Shown: positions 11,510 to 21,944 of the stretch, piece after piece
Layout: the number at the start of each line of letters is the position of its first letter
Position numbering within the stretch: position 1 is the first letter of the stretch
Assembly: GCA_963971425.1 (NCBI GenBank)
Contig: OZ020519.1
Coordinates: 19,427,397 to 19,491,396 of the forward strand
DNA: 64,000 bases
Reading direction: 5' to 3'
From: Bryoerythrophyllum caledonicum
Lineage: Eukaryota; Streptophyta; Bryopsida; Pottiales; Pottiaceae
Notes under the pieces: generated by a model
What the model was told of the DNA's origin: nothing
The model's database searches: none
The model's input: only the letters and a program-made list of their open reading frames with translations
Made by a program: the position numbers and the translations under genes

Positions 11510-13985
11510 ACCACTTAACCCCTAGGGTACCGTGACAGTTTCACACCAAAAACACTTCAAAATAGTTGGTTTCTAGTGCAATGCGTAAAGAAGGAAACAA
11601 AAACCTCAATTACTAGTTTTGATCATAGGATCCCAAATACAACTTATCGAGTAACGTATTAAAAAAATTCATTATCTTTGACCGCACGGATTGAAAGATC
11701 TACGTGTTTCAAGTCAAACAAATGGTTCATTTTCTTCCCTGCATTTAGTGGATCAGTAGACTTTGACTTCACTTAGTGTCAAATGTTTGCACTACACAAG
11801 GTCTAAATCCATTACCATTGTGTTAAGCGCAATGTTAGTTCCCAATATACCAAATTTTAGAGGTAGAAGAGGGGTGTAGCATATTCTAAACAACTCTGCT
11901 AGGAGTGGAGGTTGAAAAATTGCCAATTTGCAATTGAATTTTTGTGAGATTAATATGTTTTAGATTGATAATCCAAATGGTTAATAAGAAGATTTACACT
12001 ACATATTGTTGTCAAAAAAAAATAAGAATATGAAAATCTCTACTCTCGATGTAAAAAAGAAGAAGTTTTTACGTACCTTGCCCGACAATGTGCAAAAATG
12101 TTTCACTTGGGTTTGTATGATATTTTTCACTTCAGAGAAGACATTTTTTTTGACACCATGAAGGGAAAAAATATTACTTGCTAGTATTGAAAATTTCACA
12201 TTCAATAGAGTGACCTAGCAAGAGTTTTTGGAGGTGCCCGACGTGCCCGCTCTCCCCATTTGATATTCAAAACCCAATAACTTTTTTCATAGAATGTCGG
12301 ATTTAGGAAAAAAAATGGACTTACAGAAAGCTTTTAGCAATTTCCATCTACAGTAAAAATTTCAAATATGAATGTTACAAATTGACACCATAGGAACTTG
12401 CCCTAACCTTCAAGACTCCAGGCCAAGGACTATTGGGCATTTAGAGGTTAAACATGTTTTATTCAAACATATATATAGGACGTAAAGAAATGATGAAATG
12501 GGTCCCTTCTAATTTATACAATACACCATATAAAATATCAACTACAAAGATGTTTTGATGTTGTCAAAGAAGCTATAAATATTAACCCATGAAAAGGCAA
12601 AGTCCCGAGGTTGGCTTCTGTAAAATTCTAGGGCACAATTTTAGAAAGTGGATTTTTAATTTGAAGTCTTCAAACTATGTGTGAAGATGCGAGTAGGTAT
12701 GAGGTACTTGTAAAAAGTGCAATCCAGTAAGAGTCATGTATGTTAAGCACAATGCAAAAATACTTATAAATAATTCCCTTGTTTCCATAGAAAAAGTGGT
12801 GATTTTGACTTTATTCCCACTCTTATTTTTTCTACAACAAAAAGCAATCAAAACATTTCTTTTCACCGTTTGGATTTGCAAAAGGTAAGAAAATGAATTT
12901 GTAAAAAATTACAATAGTTTTGGTTATTTCTTGAATCACCGCACATTTCACAATCTTTTTGGAAATGAAGAATCCCCTAATTACTACAACGGAGTCCACC
13001 TTAGTTAATTTTAGACACTTAATAATCTTTATAGTTTTTTAATTTTTTTTTAAGTGGGCTATGACAAAAAAATACGGGCTTGTTGCCCCACAAATGGGTG
13101 CCCGCTTGAGAGGCCCACTCATCTTCAATGCAAGGACTAGGTATATTTTCCGGGCCTAAGGCCTACTGATTTTGTATAAAACCTGCTTCACCCAATTTAC
13201 ACAAATTTTTGGGATTTATGGTTTGAATGTCAGTACCACACAAAGCTAGAAAAGGAGACTACGGGCACCTCCAAGATTTTGCTAGATGTCTCTATTGACA
13301 TTGAGATTTTCTACACATCAAGAGAATGTTAAGTTTTTTGATTTTGTCAATCTCCTTCTTGTCTGTAGTATTATTTTTTTTTACACATTTTTTTATATTT
13401 TGTGCAAGCCGGGTAAAAAAATTCATCTTTTTAACATAAACCTAGAGATCTTTATATTTTTCACTTTTCATTATTTCTATAACAATATGTGGTGTGAACA
13501 TTCTAATTGACTGTTTAGATTATCATTCTAAAACACAATAAGTTCAAAAAAAATATAATTCACTTTTTGACAATTTAAGAACCTCCACTCCTTGCACAAT
13601 TGCTTTGAATATGCTACACCCCTTCTCTACCTCGCAAAATTATTGTGCATGGAACTAACATCATGCTCAACACAATGGTAAAAGATTTAGACCTTCTGTA
13701 GTACAACAATTTAATAGCAAGTGAAGTCAAAATCTGCTGATAATTCAAGGCAAGGAAGAAAATGAACCATATTCTTGACTTTTAACAGTATAATCCTTCA
13801 AGTTGTGCCGTCAAACTGTATGAAATTTTGTGAGTATGTTACTAAGTAAGTTTTTATGGAGATCCTACGGTAAGAAGAAACAATGTAAGGTTTTCTTTCC
13901 TTCCGTACTTATTGCACTAGGATCAACAATTTTAAAATGTTTTTGGTGTCAAATTGTCACGAGGTTTGTGGGATTAAAGAAATAT
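11510..13985. mobile_element. Second, older inverted-repeat element
   Basis: The left arm (about 11,510-12,255) and right arm (about 13,245-13,985) are diverged reverse complements. Matching landmarks include cacaccaaaaacact (11,540s) with its complement near 13,940, a run containing ggggtgtagcatattc (11,870s) with its complement near 13,615, and a ggaggtgcccg block at both inner ends (12,230s and 13,265s). By eye, identity is roughly 75-80%. The centre (12,256-13,244) is AT-rich without a recognisable gene. This is probably an old non-autonomous long-TIR or foldback element. It adjoins and truncates the Ty3/gypsy remnant. Confidence 0.6.
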
Positions 13986-14364
13986 AATTGAATAGAACAG
14001 AAAATACACCATTGTATAAAAATATCCAAAATAAAAGATATATACATATATTTATCTACCATCCAAATTAGAAAAACATGTGATACGTTTAGAACTAGTA
14101 TTATACTTGTAGTCTTTACTTACACTTCTACAATACTTTTTGCAATTCTAGTGCTATAGTAGTACAAAGGTCTACATGCTACTAGTAATAGGCGGTCCGA
14201 AAATACTCGCGTGGTGTAGGCTAGTTCCATGTGTCGCTGAAGCGTGTGATGATATGTAATTATCCTCTAGCATTGTCTCTCCCAGTGGAACACAATCTAT
14301 CCATGTACAAATGAAAGGTATCCGCACATTTTTTATTTGTGAAGATTACAGAACTTCCGCCCTC
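13986..14364. other. AT-rich spacer
   Basis: No supported gene, RNA or repeat between the inverted-repeat element and the kinase-like pseudogene. Confidence 0.4.
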
Positions 14365-15540
14365 TTACTGCGGTCTCTCGTACTCTTTAGACATGGTCTT
14401 GCCGTTGTTCCGTTGAGCTATTTCACTCGTTGTATATTCCTCCAAAGCCTTTGAGTACTTCGGAATCATTTGAACATCAACATCGCGTTTGTGCAAGTAT
14501 GCAACTCTAGGATCCACCCACCACCTTCTCCGCAGAGCCTCCGCTATTACCTCCGCATCGGTGAACGTGTACAATGACTGCATCAATTCGCTTGATACAA
14601 TTGTCATGCGCCAATCACATACTCCAATATACACTTATGATTCATCGTTTGAAAAATGGAGGAGGATATTGTTCAGGGATAAGTCGTTGTGAAAGTGGCC
14701 GCTCTTGTGTACTTCGTTCATGATGTGCAACAATGTCCATGCAAGCTCAGTCCGTTTCTTGCGAAATCGTTTGAGTTGATGAGCACAAATAATCTCATCC
14801 TCTGGGTAGTTTCCATACGATACAGAATGTTCACGTCATCACCAAATTGACAATCTCGATTGAGCATCTCTCGTATCGTCCCTCTATTCCACCAATATGC
14901 ATACCCTTTGTATTTGGAGGGATGGATGGCTGCAAATCGTACGTCGCCCGCATGTGGAATTTTCACTACCATCGATTCATTCTGGAGTTCCATTAAGGCT
15001 ACGTCTGGCCTGGTTTGCGCTTAGTTGGATAGTTTTGTAACAAACTTCCAAAATGGTTCAATGCTAGGAGCTCTATTAATCCAAATTTTTTGAATCGTGG
15101 CATATCCACCTCTCGTGATCGAGTCGTCTATTGGAATCACTTTCGCCGTTGCAGGAATTGCAAGCAGATGCGCCATTCGATTTTGTTCCTCCCGTCGTCC
15201 TTCCTCAGAACTCCATCAACCCACGGATCCACGCCGTATCCGATTTTTAACAAACGGCTTCATTTGAGCAACAAACAAATCCGCCTTGAAAACCATCGCC
15301 TTAAATGCTTTGTCACCTCCTCGACGATCTCTATCGTATATCGCCAGCAGGTTCTTTGAATTCCATAGAGCATCATGCACCCTGCTCTCCAAGAACTTCA
15401 AATACCCTTGCTTGTTCGTCTCCGCGTACCACTCCAGAGCATGCAGCGCAGCCATCATGTACTGTGTTATCTCCACCTTGAATTTGTTGGGACCCTCGTC
15501 ACGGTATCTCACGTACTTGCTTTCCAAAACTCATGCGGTA
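14365..15540 (-). pseudogene. Protein-kinase-like pseudogene
   Basis: On the minus strand, three pieces are alignable to a kinase fold. A helical N-terminal part (15,527-15,216) is followed by a glycine-loop-like SITRGGYATIQKIWI near 15,110, after an in-frame TGA. A middle part with VVKIPH, a possible beta-3 lysine, runs 14,993-14,718. A catalytic-loop-like GHFHNDLSLNNILLHF then appears in a shifted frame near 14,690, followed by a TAA and VYIGVCDWRMT in place of DFG. Multiple stops and at least one frameshift show a pseudogene. HND for HRD and CDW for DFG are unusual. I recall similar multi-copy kinase-like proteins in mosses, but could not check this. Confidence 0.6.
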
Positions 15541-15925
15541 TTTTCTTCATAGAATTGGACGACCAATTTCATAAGGAAATCCTTGCACTTCTGAGATGGA
15601 ATGTCTCGAATCGGGTGCAAATTTGGCGCACCGAAGTCTGCCACCTTCTATTTCTTCTTGTCCCTCAACATCTTTGTTCAAAATTTAATTCGAACTTGGA
15701 AGTTAAACTCCAGATAGCTTTTAAGAAAAAATTGTAGAGTTCGACGAAATACAAAGTTTTTTTAAAAACTTTGTAAAATTTGACGAAATGTTCCCCCCAA
15801 ATAAATCACTTTTCAACTTCCAAAAATGAGGAGCCAATGGATAGATTTCACCATCCAAAGCCACTCCGCATCTACTCAAAATATATGAGGGGGAGAAGAA
15901 AGTGAGGAAAAAGGGGTAGCGGTTG
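15541..15925. other. Spacer upstream of the kinase-like pseudogene
   Basis: Possible upstream part of the pseudogene on the minus strand. I see no domain, and no other feature can be supported. Confidence 0.3.
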
Positions 15926-15929
15926 ACCT

Positions 15930-16262
15930 TTTATAAGCGCCGGTCGGCCTCTTGGCCGTCTGCCCAATTGGATGGCCGAGATCAAGAGCCGTCCAATCGG
16001 ACGGCCGCGGCCGCACGATCGCATGACCACACGACCGGATGGCCTCGGGCCGTCCGCCCGATCGGACAGCCGGAAGGGCTTCCAATCTAAACGGACGGAC
16101 CCGATTGATCCATTTTAATTTACTATCAATTTTTTACACCCTCGTTTTCACTGTATGTCTGCAGTAAACGTATACTACCGCCAAACGCTCCGTCCGTCCG
16201 GACGTCCGGATGTTGCTGTCCGCCGGACGTCTTTTTGGACGCTCGGACCTTCAAGACGTTGA
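15930..16262. repeat. GC-rich GGACGG/CCGTCC palindrome clusters
   Basis: Two blocks (15,930-16,110 and 16,180-16,260) packed with short inverted words such as ccgtccaatcggacgg and ccgtccggacgtccgg. They stand out sharply from the flanking AT-rich DNA and resemble the block at 6,020-6,100. They may be part of one transposon family. Confidence 0.45.
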
Positions 16263-16269
16263 ATTGATG

Positions 16270-17690
16270 ATTCAGCCTCCAGCCACCACCAAAATCATCA
16301 ATTTCCTCACTGTCGAAGATAGCTTCCTCCGCATCTCCCCGGTGCAAAAATCCTACCCACCACCTTGAGAAAAACACTCTAATTAGTCAACCATCTCTTC
16401 TTTGTCAAGTACTTTAGATTTGAGAATCTAAAATTGAATACTTAAAATTCCTTGTTCCCAGCTCTAGCGTACAAACTGGTGATGTCAACCAAATGCACAA
16501 AAATGCATAGCCACTCAAAATCCAACGCAATCATTGCAAACCCTAATTAAGTCGAAGAAAAGTTAATCATCGATATGAATAAGAGGAGCATCCCTCTGAC
16601 ACCTTTGATTGAGCGTGAGCTGCTCGCATCAAATACTGTCTACAAACCTCACTCAAAACATAGCCAAAACACAGCCAAGAGAAAAACAAGAAGGACAAAA
16701 CACTAGCAACTAGTGGTGGCTCGCGCCTCCCACTAATTCGTAACAACAACAAAATCACAGAAACTAAATTTACTAATGCATACCAAAAACTCAAACCAAC
16801 CCACCTCAATTCCTACAACTCCACCGGAGCCATTGCGGCCTCTCAAATCGCACCACCAAAACTCTACGAAACTCCACGTTGCGTGTGTACAATTTGCTCT
16901 ACACAATCCACCACATCCCGCTGCTCGCCGCACACAATGCAAAAGAAAGAACACACGAGAAGAGAGAAGGCTAGGGCAGAGAAGACAAAAGAAGTTCGAG
17001 GCAAAAAAAAAGAGAAGCAGAGAGAAAGGTTCGTCTACACGAGGCAGAACAGAGAAGCCAAGAGAGATGCTGGTTGCACACAAGCCAGATAACAGAGAAG
17101 CGGAGAGAGAAGCTTGTCGCACACGAGGCAATAAAGGGAGAAAAAAGAGGGAGAAGACAAAATGAGAGATGATGAACTTTGGGGACGTTAGCTTTAGAAA
17201 GCTAAATCGAATCGGAATACGTCGGCCACCGCAAGCATCGCCGCATAGACAGTTGAGTGGGACCCGGATCTTTTCATTTCAACAAGATGTCCGACGACAC
17301 GGAGCTTACTGCTCATGTCAGACATTCGGGCACACCGTATCAGTGCGTGTGCAGAGGACCCCTAACGTACAGGGTCGTCATGGTATACTACGGACTCCAG
17401 TCTAACTCGTCTGCAGCTCAAACATCGTTGGAAATATCAGGAACCTCGTTTATCTGCATCATGTATTGGGGAAGTTGGGGGTTTGGTTGTGAGTACGAGG
17501 GATGCAGAGAATTAAGTGAGTGAAAATAAGGGGATTGAAGGATGTTTCCGGCGCTGAATTTCAAGGAGGAGGAGCAGGATGAGGGGCCGGTTCTCTACGA
17601 AGCGAGCAAGAAGGTTGCTACTTCCCTGCCCTCTCCGGCCCGCGTGCTCACTACCCTCTTCAATGCGAAGTGGCGACTCGTGGAGAATGA
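16270..17690. repeat. Duplicated divergent promoter segment (copy of about 45,790-47,440)
   Basis: Homologous to the region between and into the sulfotransferase-like and ARM-repeat genes. The left edge shares tgtcgaagatagcttcctcc (16,312 and 45,821 regions). The right part (about 16,880-17,690) aligns almost continuously with 46,710-47,440, including GA-rich repeats, the 5' leader and exon 1. The central 16,400-16,870 has diverged or been replaced. Homology stops abruptly inside exon 1 (after gactcgtggagaa). Confidence 0.75.
17542..17690 (+). pseudogene. Truncated exon-1 copy of the ARM/HEAT-repeat gene
   Basis: Starts with MFPALNF and follows exon 1 of the gene at 47,294 for about 50 codons with a few substitutions (for example Y for W in GPVLYEAS, S-P-A for P-L-G). 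It then leaves homology seven codons before the exon-1 donor. The frame runs on only to a stop at 17,724. It has its own copy of the promoter, so it could still be transcribed as a short chimeric RNA. It lacks all repeat units of the parent protein. Confidence 0.75.
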
Positions 17691-17719
17691 ATTTGTAAGA
17701 GATGATGTGGTAATTTTTT

Positions 17720-18300
17720 TGTGAATTTTGACCGTACGGATTGTAAGATAACTGTAGTTAAAGTGGGAAGTCCTCAAGTGGGGTACTCAAGTGCCCTGGA
17801 GCTATGGAGTTGGAGAAGTTTTGGAGTTGGAGGAGTTCTAGACTTGCAAGGGGCAAATTGTAAGCTGGAAGAACTGGTTCAAAAGCGAGAACCGGATTGT
17901 AGCTGGGAGGAGAGGGGTATCTATAGAACCAGACATCGAACTCAAACTGGGAAGGCAAGGGAGAGCCTCTCGAATAAGCAGGGAAGGCAACCGAGCAAGG
18001 AGGCGGCCCCCTTGTTCATGTACGCCCTTGGTGGGGAGGAGCGCAATGGAAGGAAGAAAAAACTTGAGACCCGCATGGGCGCTAGGTACTGCCACTTGTC
18101 GGCTTACGAGAAGTCCAAAAACTAATCGGATATCTGGGCTTGCTTTTTCATGATACTTATTTGTCCTTTCATTGTGGTGGCCATCCCGTTTGCCCTCCCA
18201 TTGTTCCCTATTCCCGTACGTCCCGCCCTGCCCCACATTTGGAGGTGGAATTTCGTGGGGTGAGCAGCTGCGATTTTTTTCCACGACCCAAAAATAGCCC
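17720..18300. other. GC-rich island of unknown, possibly organellar, origin
   Basis: Sequence from about 17,860 to 18,290 is much richer in G+C than its flanks and is open over long stretches on both strands. Words such as ggaaggcaaccgagcaagga resemble plant mitochondrial intergenic DNA as I remember it. No gene was recognised. The open frames look like by-products of composition. Confidence 0.3.
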
Positions 18301-18379
18301 TTCTAAAAGCCCCATATAGGAGCCTCAAATCCACAACCGTTGGGCATGCTCTCATAATGTACCAATATGAAGAAAACAT

Positions 18380-19205
18380 AACGTACTCAATCTCTAATGA
18401 AGATGTATGGAGACGGTCTTCATTTGATGGAGCTCGTGCCTTGAAGGTTCTAGAAATTTATGAAACTTTTTCTAATAGATTATATAACTCAATAGTACTT
18501 TCTAAAAAGTTCAAGAGTTCATTGAATGTGTGAGTAAATTTACTATTTAGATGATGATGAAACTTTCCTCATTGAGGTAGTCATGTTTTATCTAGAGAAG
18601 AAAATCTTTGTGACATGGATCTCAATGAAGTGAACTTTAGAAACTTCTAGCTTTTGCTCTAAAATTCTAAATCTGAATTCGAGTCATTCAAATGATATTT
18701 TTTGAATTTGAGTCCAACTAACAAAATGAAGCTTATGAAGTCTAGTTTCCAGTCCAGTTTTAAATTTTGAAAAATACATAAGATACTGAAAAATAAGCTA
18801 TTGGAGTTTGAACTTTGGGCGTATAACCATGGTTGACCGATTCAACTGAACACAGAAGTTTCATCTACAACCCAAATTTTGGCACTATACTATACACCGC
18901 TTTTATAAGATGAAGAAACGGGCAACGTGAATGAACCAAAACATCATTGAATTTTAAAGTAGATACTTATAAAAAAAAATGTTCGTATACATGTTCTCAC
19001 ATGGGGAGAAATTGGATGTGTACCCAATCAAATGGCACTAACCTCCATTGAATAAGAGAAATATATGAACGAATACAACCCATAAGTTGTCTGCAGTTTA
19101 GACTTTAGGGACGTACATTAGTGATTGACCTAGTGTACAATAAACCCTAAATCCTAATAAAAATAACAACCAGGCTGCATGTTTTATTATTGTGTGTAAT
19201 TGTTG
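18380..19205. other. AT-rich region without recognisable features
   Basis: No coding stretch, RNA or clear repeat was found. Confidence 0.4.
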
Positions 19206-19209
19206 TTGT

Positions 19210-19695
19210 TCATGAGAACCTCATACTTGGTGCCTTTCAAGCGGGAAAACACCGCATCCTAGTTCTGTATTCGCTCACTCAGAGGCCGTGTGTGAATCTT
19301 CACTTGTAGGCTTTCTAGTTTCCTTGGTGGCACTCCCAAAAACTCTAGCACCTCATTCATGCGTTGCATATTCATATAAAAATAGCTACCAAATGACACT
19401 TAGAATTTTGATGGTGCTTGTAAATGAAGGTGGATACTGTATATACAATATTGTCAATACAACATCACGTATTACACCGTGAGTTGTGTACATGGTGAAC
19501 ATGGAAAAGTAAAGTGAAACATTGACTGAGGACTGACCTCTGGTTGCCTGACAAGATCTTCATTCTACACGATTTTCATGCGCGTATTCTTGAAGAACTG
19601 TTGCGCATGGTTTGCCATATTCTCATCTCGCTGCAAATTTTTCAGCAGATTCTGCACCCGTATGACTGGCATATACTCAGCCAGCTTCAATGCCC
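19210..19695 (-). pseudogene. Unidentified coding relic, minus strand
   Basis: Two minus-strand stretches read like real protein: a helical ALKLAEYMPVIRVQNLLKNL followed by NANHAQQFF-like residues (19,690-19,555), and VKIHTRPLSERIQN, a TAG, then DAVFSRLKGTKYEVLMNN (19,325-19,205). They could be two exons of one gene or one frame split by decay. The stop codon in the second part and the lack of flanking exons point to a pseudogene. I do not recognise the family. Confidence 0.3.
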
Positions 19696-19889
19696 GGAAG
19701 AAACCAAAACAAAAGTAAAAATTTACTATCTCCAAAAGAGAGGTAATCGAGTAATTGTAGAAGAGGAACTCTGGTCTGGCATAAATTATGTGTCTGTTCG
19801 TTCCACCACTGAGTTTGTGTAGTCTAGTGGTTCGTAATTCTCAAAAGTTAACCATAATTAACATTAAGCAAGTCCACCGAACGAAATTG

Positions 19890-21939
19890 TTTCGAGGGAT
19901 TTTTATCGTGCATCAAACTCTTTAAATCTTAACAACACTTCACACTTAATACCTTAGTACATCCCGGAGGATGGCTCCCCCGGTACCCTAGTAACCGGTA
20001 ACAAGTAACAACAAGTATATCGGTTAAAGCGTCAGAGTAGTTTTCTAGGAAGTTTTTACAGTGCTCGGAAAGTCACTGCCCTCCGTTCTTGCAATCCAGA
20101 GGCTACAATATCCACAATCTAACCCTACACCTTGAAAGAGTTAAAAAGGTCGCAACCGGTTTACTGGTCTTCACAATCTACCGGAAATTTGCGCAGGTAA
20201 ACCGGTCACGCAAGCCCGGGTTCTAACTACAACCACACCCAATGAATCAAACAAAGAAGATACAAGACTCACAACAAGTTAGTGCTAAGCAAATCTTATG
20301 AGCAAGACAACCTTCCACGGGGATTGTCCGAACTCGTCCGCTGCAATGGTAGAAACTTCGGAATTTTCTTGACTCAAGCTTAGCCGGGATCCCTCCCAAT
20401 GTACTAAGAGGGGGGATATTACCCCTCCTCCCCACCAATTCAAACACTTTCCACTTAAAGGAGGCTATCATGAATAGCCGTGGGCTACCCGGATCCCATC
20501 TAGTAAAGCAATTCTTCCCGGTCCATCCGGTGAAGGGTCTGGAGCATAGATCTTGGATTTCATTCCACCTACCTCACCTAGATATCCTATACCCTCAGGA
20601 AGTCTCCACTCACACTCAATCACATAACACAGAACAAGTCACAACCTTGGACACCTAACAAAGACACACTAGGAGGACTCAACTCTCTCCCGGTCTACTC
20701 ACACAAGCTCAACAAAGACTCTAGACACAAGTAATGAAGGCAAGACACGAGCAAATCAACAAAGAGAAGAGTACTTACCACAAAAGCCCAAGGCTCCTTA
20801 AGTACACAAAGGCTACTAGCTACCCTGCAAAACTAGATCTCCAAAAGGTGGAAATGGCAACTAGGAAGTGGACAAAAATCAATAGCTACCCTCCAAACTA
20901 GATTCTTAAAAGGTGGAAATGGCATCTAGAGAGTGCACTAAAGTCAATAGCTATGCTCCAAAAGTAAATCCTCAAAGAGACAAAATGGCATCTAGATCCT
21001 AAAATCAAGGGTAGCCTAGTCACTGGCGGATTATTGGTAGATCGGTAAACCGGAAGACTCTCGGTCCGGGATCGGTGAACCTTTCCCTAACAAAAGTAAG
21101 TAGCCGGGGAAACCACTCAAGTGATAGAGACCGGGTGCACAATGGGGCCCCATCGACATCACTACTCTCACCCTAGTGTATATATCTAGCAACTTTTAAC
21201 AACATCCCACCAACCGATGCGATAAATCATCAATACACATAACATATAACAAAGGCTCAACCGGAAGACCCATCCAGTAGAGTGGAATTATCTCCCAATA
21301 GATCCATGGAAGGATTGACTGGAAGATTGAGTTTAAAAATTCAACCACCTTCCTCAAAGTATTCTCTTTTTGCAATCCCTTTCCACTTATTTGGGCCAAT
21401 CTTGGAAAGCGTCCGTGTTATTGGTGGAGTCATGTTGTCTGTGATGGACTTACTCTCGGGTCTGCCTTGTATGTACGCCAATTTTACTATCAACTTATTA
21501 CAATCTTTGGTCTGGCCCGGAAAACATAAGTATACCGGACAACCGGTATACTACATCGGAACACTTTGCTAGAATACATGGATGTAGGTATCTCACATAT
21601 CTAACAACATACTAACAATACAAGGTCACATAAAATCATTACAAGGAGAGAACTTGGGAGAACAAGACTTAGAAAGAGATTTTTCCGGTTGATTGAGAAG
21701 ACCAGAAAAATGATAGAAAATTTGGGCAAGACCTATAGAGGATAGGAGGATAGAGAAAATTTAAGGGAAAGACTTGCCACAAGGCTAAGACAATGAAAAA
21801 CAAATAATATGATCCCAACGTATACTCATATGTATAAGAAGTCACAATATGCTCTAGATAGAGTCCATTGGGGGGCTTTTTCTTTAGACCGGAGAGGATG
21901 TAACCGGAGGTCACCTCAGTAGAACAAGATAGAAAATGA
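19890..21939. repeat. CCGG/ACCGG-rich decayed repeat DNA
   Basis: Composition and vocabulary (accggt, ccggaag, cccggt) resemble the probable LTR at 6,540-7,714, and no coding sequence is supported. Small internal repeats occur near 20,820-20,990 (several copies of aaaggtggaaatggca and agctaccctccaaa-type words). It is probably remains of LTR-type sequence. It is the site into which the 21-kb element inserted. Confidence 0.4.
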
Positions 21940-21944
21940 CCTAC

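Noticed and set aside
16776-17165. Plus-strand Arg/Lys-rich ORFs in the GA-rich block
   Set aside because: Composition by-product of purine-rich repeats; no conservation of reading frame between the three copies.
17721-18284. Overlapping ORFs on both strands of the GC-rich island
   Set aside because: Open on both strands because of composition; no domain and no splice context.
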